Source: Candidatus Deianiraea vastatrix (GTDB lineage: Bacteria; Pseudomonadota; Alphaproteobacteria; Rickettsiales; Deianiraeaceae). Taken from it: a DNA stretch of 64,000 bases. Shown in pieces: positions 63,942 through 64,000 of the stretch. The notes beneath the pieces were generated by a model. That model was not told the DNA's origin. It did not search any database and saw nothing but the letters and a program-made list of their open reading frames with translations. Position 1 is the stretch's first letter, and each line of letters opens with the position of its first letter. The position numbers and the translations under genes were made by a program. The stretch is taken from assembly GCF_007993655.1 (NCBI RefSeq), contig NZ_CP029077.1, positions 47,985 through 111,984 of the forward strand, given 5' to 3'.

Positions 63942-64000
63942 AAACACATCCCCGAAATCACAATTTACCTCGACTGCGAAAGGGTTTTTTGGGGGTGAGC
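63942..64000. repeat. Direct repeat, copy 2, cut by the window edge
   Basis: Second copy, running to the last base of the window, so the full length and number of copies are unknown. Confidence 0.9.

Noticed and set aside
63827..64000. Repeat pair considered as a CRISPR array
   Set aside because: Units of 59 bp or more with a 56-bp spacer, two copies, the first inside a gene, and no cas genes nearby.

Overview
The window is AT-rich, gene-dense alphaproteobacterial DNA, most likely from the order Rickettsiales. Grounds: the valyl-tRNA synthetase is of the archaeal type known from Rickettsiales; virB9 of a type IV secretion system stands alone, away from other vir genes; long-known Rickettsiales housekeeping genes (sucCD, sucB, pdhC, sdhA, yidC, ychF, dnaK, psd, lolC, mreC) are spread in small mixed-strand groups; and several large glutamine-rich, coiled-coil or MORN-repeat proteins without recognised relatives look like host-interaction factors. 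Unlike host-dependent Rickettsia, the window also carries amino-acid genes (dapA, cysK, ilvB, an aspartate-type aminotransferase) and LPS genes (waaA, an EptA-type transferase, rfbD, a phosphohexomutase). This fits a less host-dependent lineage such as a Deianiraea-like one. That placement is inference and no 16S rRNA gene is present.

Layout. 1-2.3 kb: the start of yajC (minus) diverging from rho. 2.3-6.7 kb (minus): a secreted unknown, an ABC exporter split into two membrane-domain genes plus one ATPase gene, and folE. 6.7-14.7 kb: a 1187-residue Gln-rich protein, dapA, a CTP-type lipid kinase coupled to an EptA-like transferase, and an orphan protein ending in a CaaX-like tetrapeptide. 14.9-23.7 kb (plus): cysK, valS, phosphohexomutase, pdhC, a VanX-type lipoprotein, prolyl iminopeptidase, dut. 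23.7-33 kb: mreC, lolC, gltX, a HAD-like orphan, a porin and a MORN-repeat protein. 33-46 kb: PAP2 phosphatase, nrdB, a PIN-like protein, an ABC-F protein, ilvB, waaA, sucC-kinase-sucD, sucB, psd, and a coiled-coil orphan with a lipidation-like N-terminus. 46-56 kb: sdhA, yidC, ychF, then two toxin-antitoxin-like gene pairs flanking an aminotransferase, ispG and a broken gene. 56-64 kb: dnaK, rfbD-virB9, a decayed serine recombinase beside tRNA-Ser(UGA), a peptidoglycan amidase, rpsU and rbfA, ending in a direct repeat at the window edge.

The most interesting points are: (1) two related small two-TM proteins, one paired with an ImmA/IrrE protease and one with a Panacea-domain protein, a candidate partner-swapped toxin-antitoxin family; (2) a set of orphan genes with near-perfect sigma-70 promoters of one shared type, some encoding eukaryote-style lipidation motifs, a candidate effector set; (3) the exporter with a 53-bp repeated gene junction and an in-frame TAG; (4) the lipid kinase and EptA pairing, which suggests diacylglycerol recycling. 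Start codons are rarely preceded by a Shine-Dalgarno sequence, so several starts were chosen from promoter position and family alignment.
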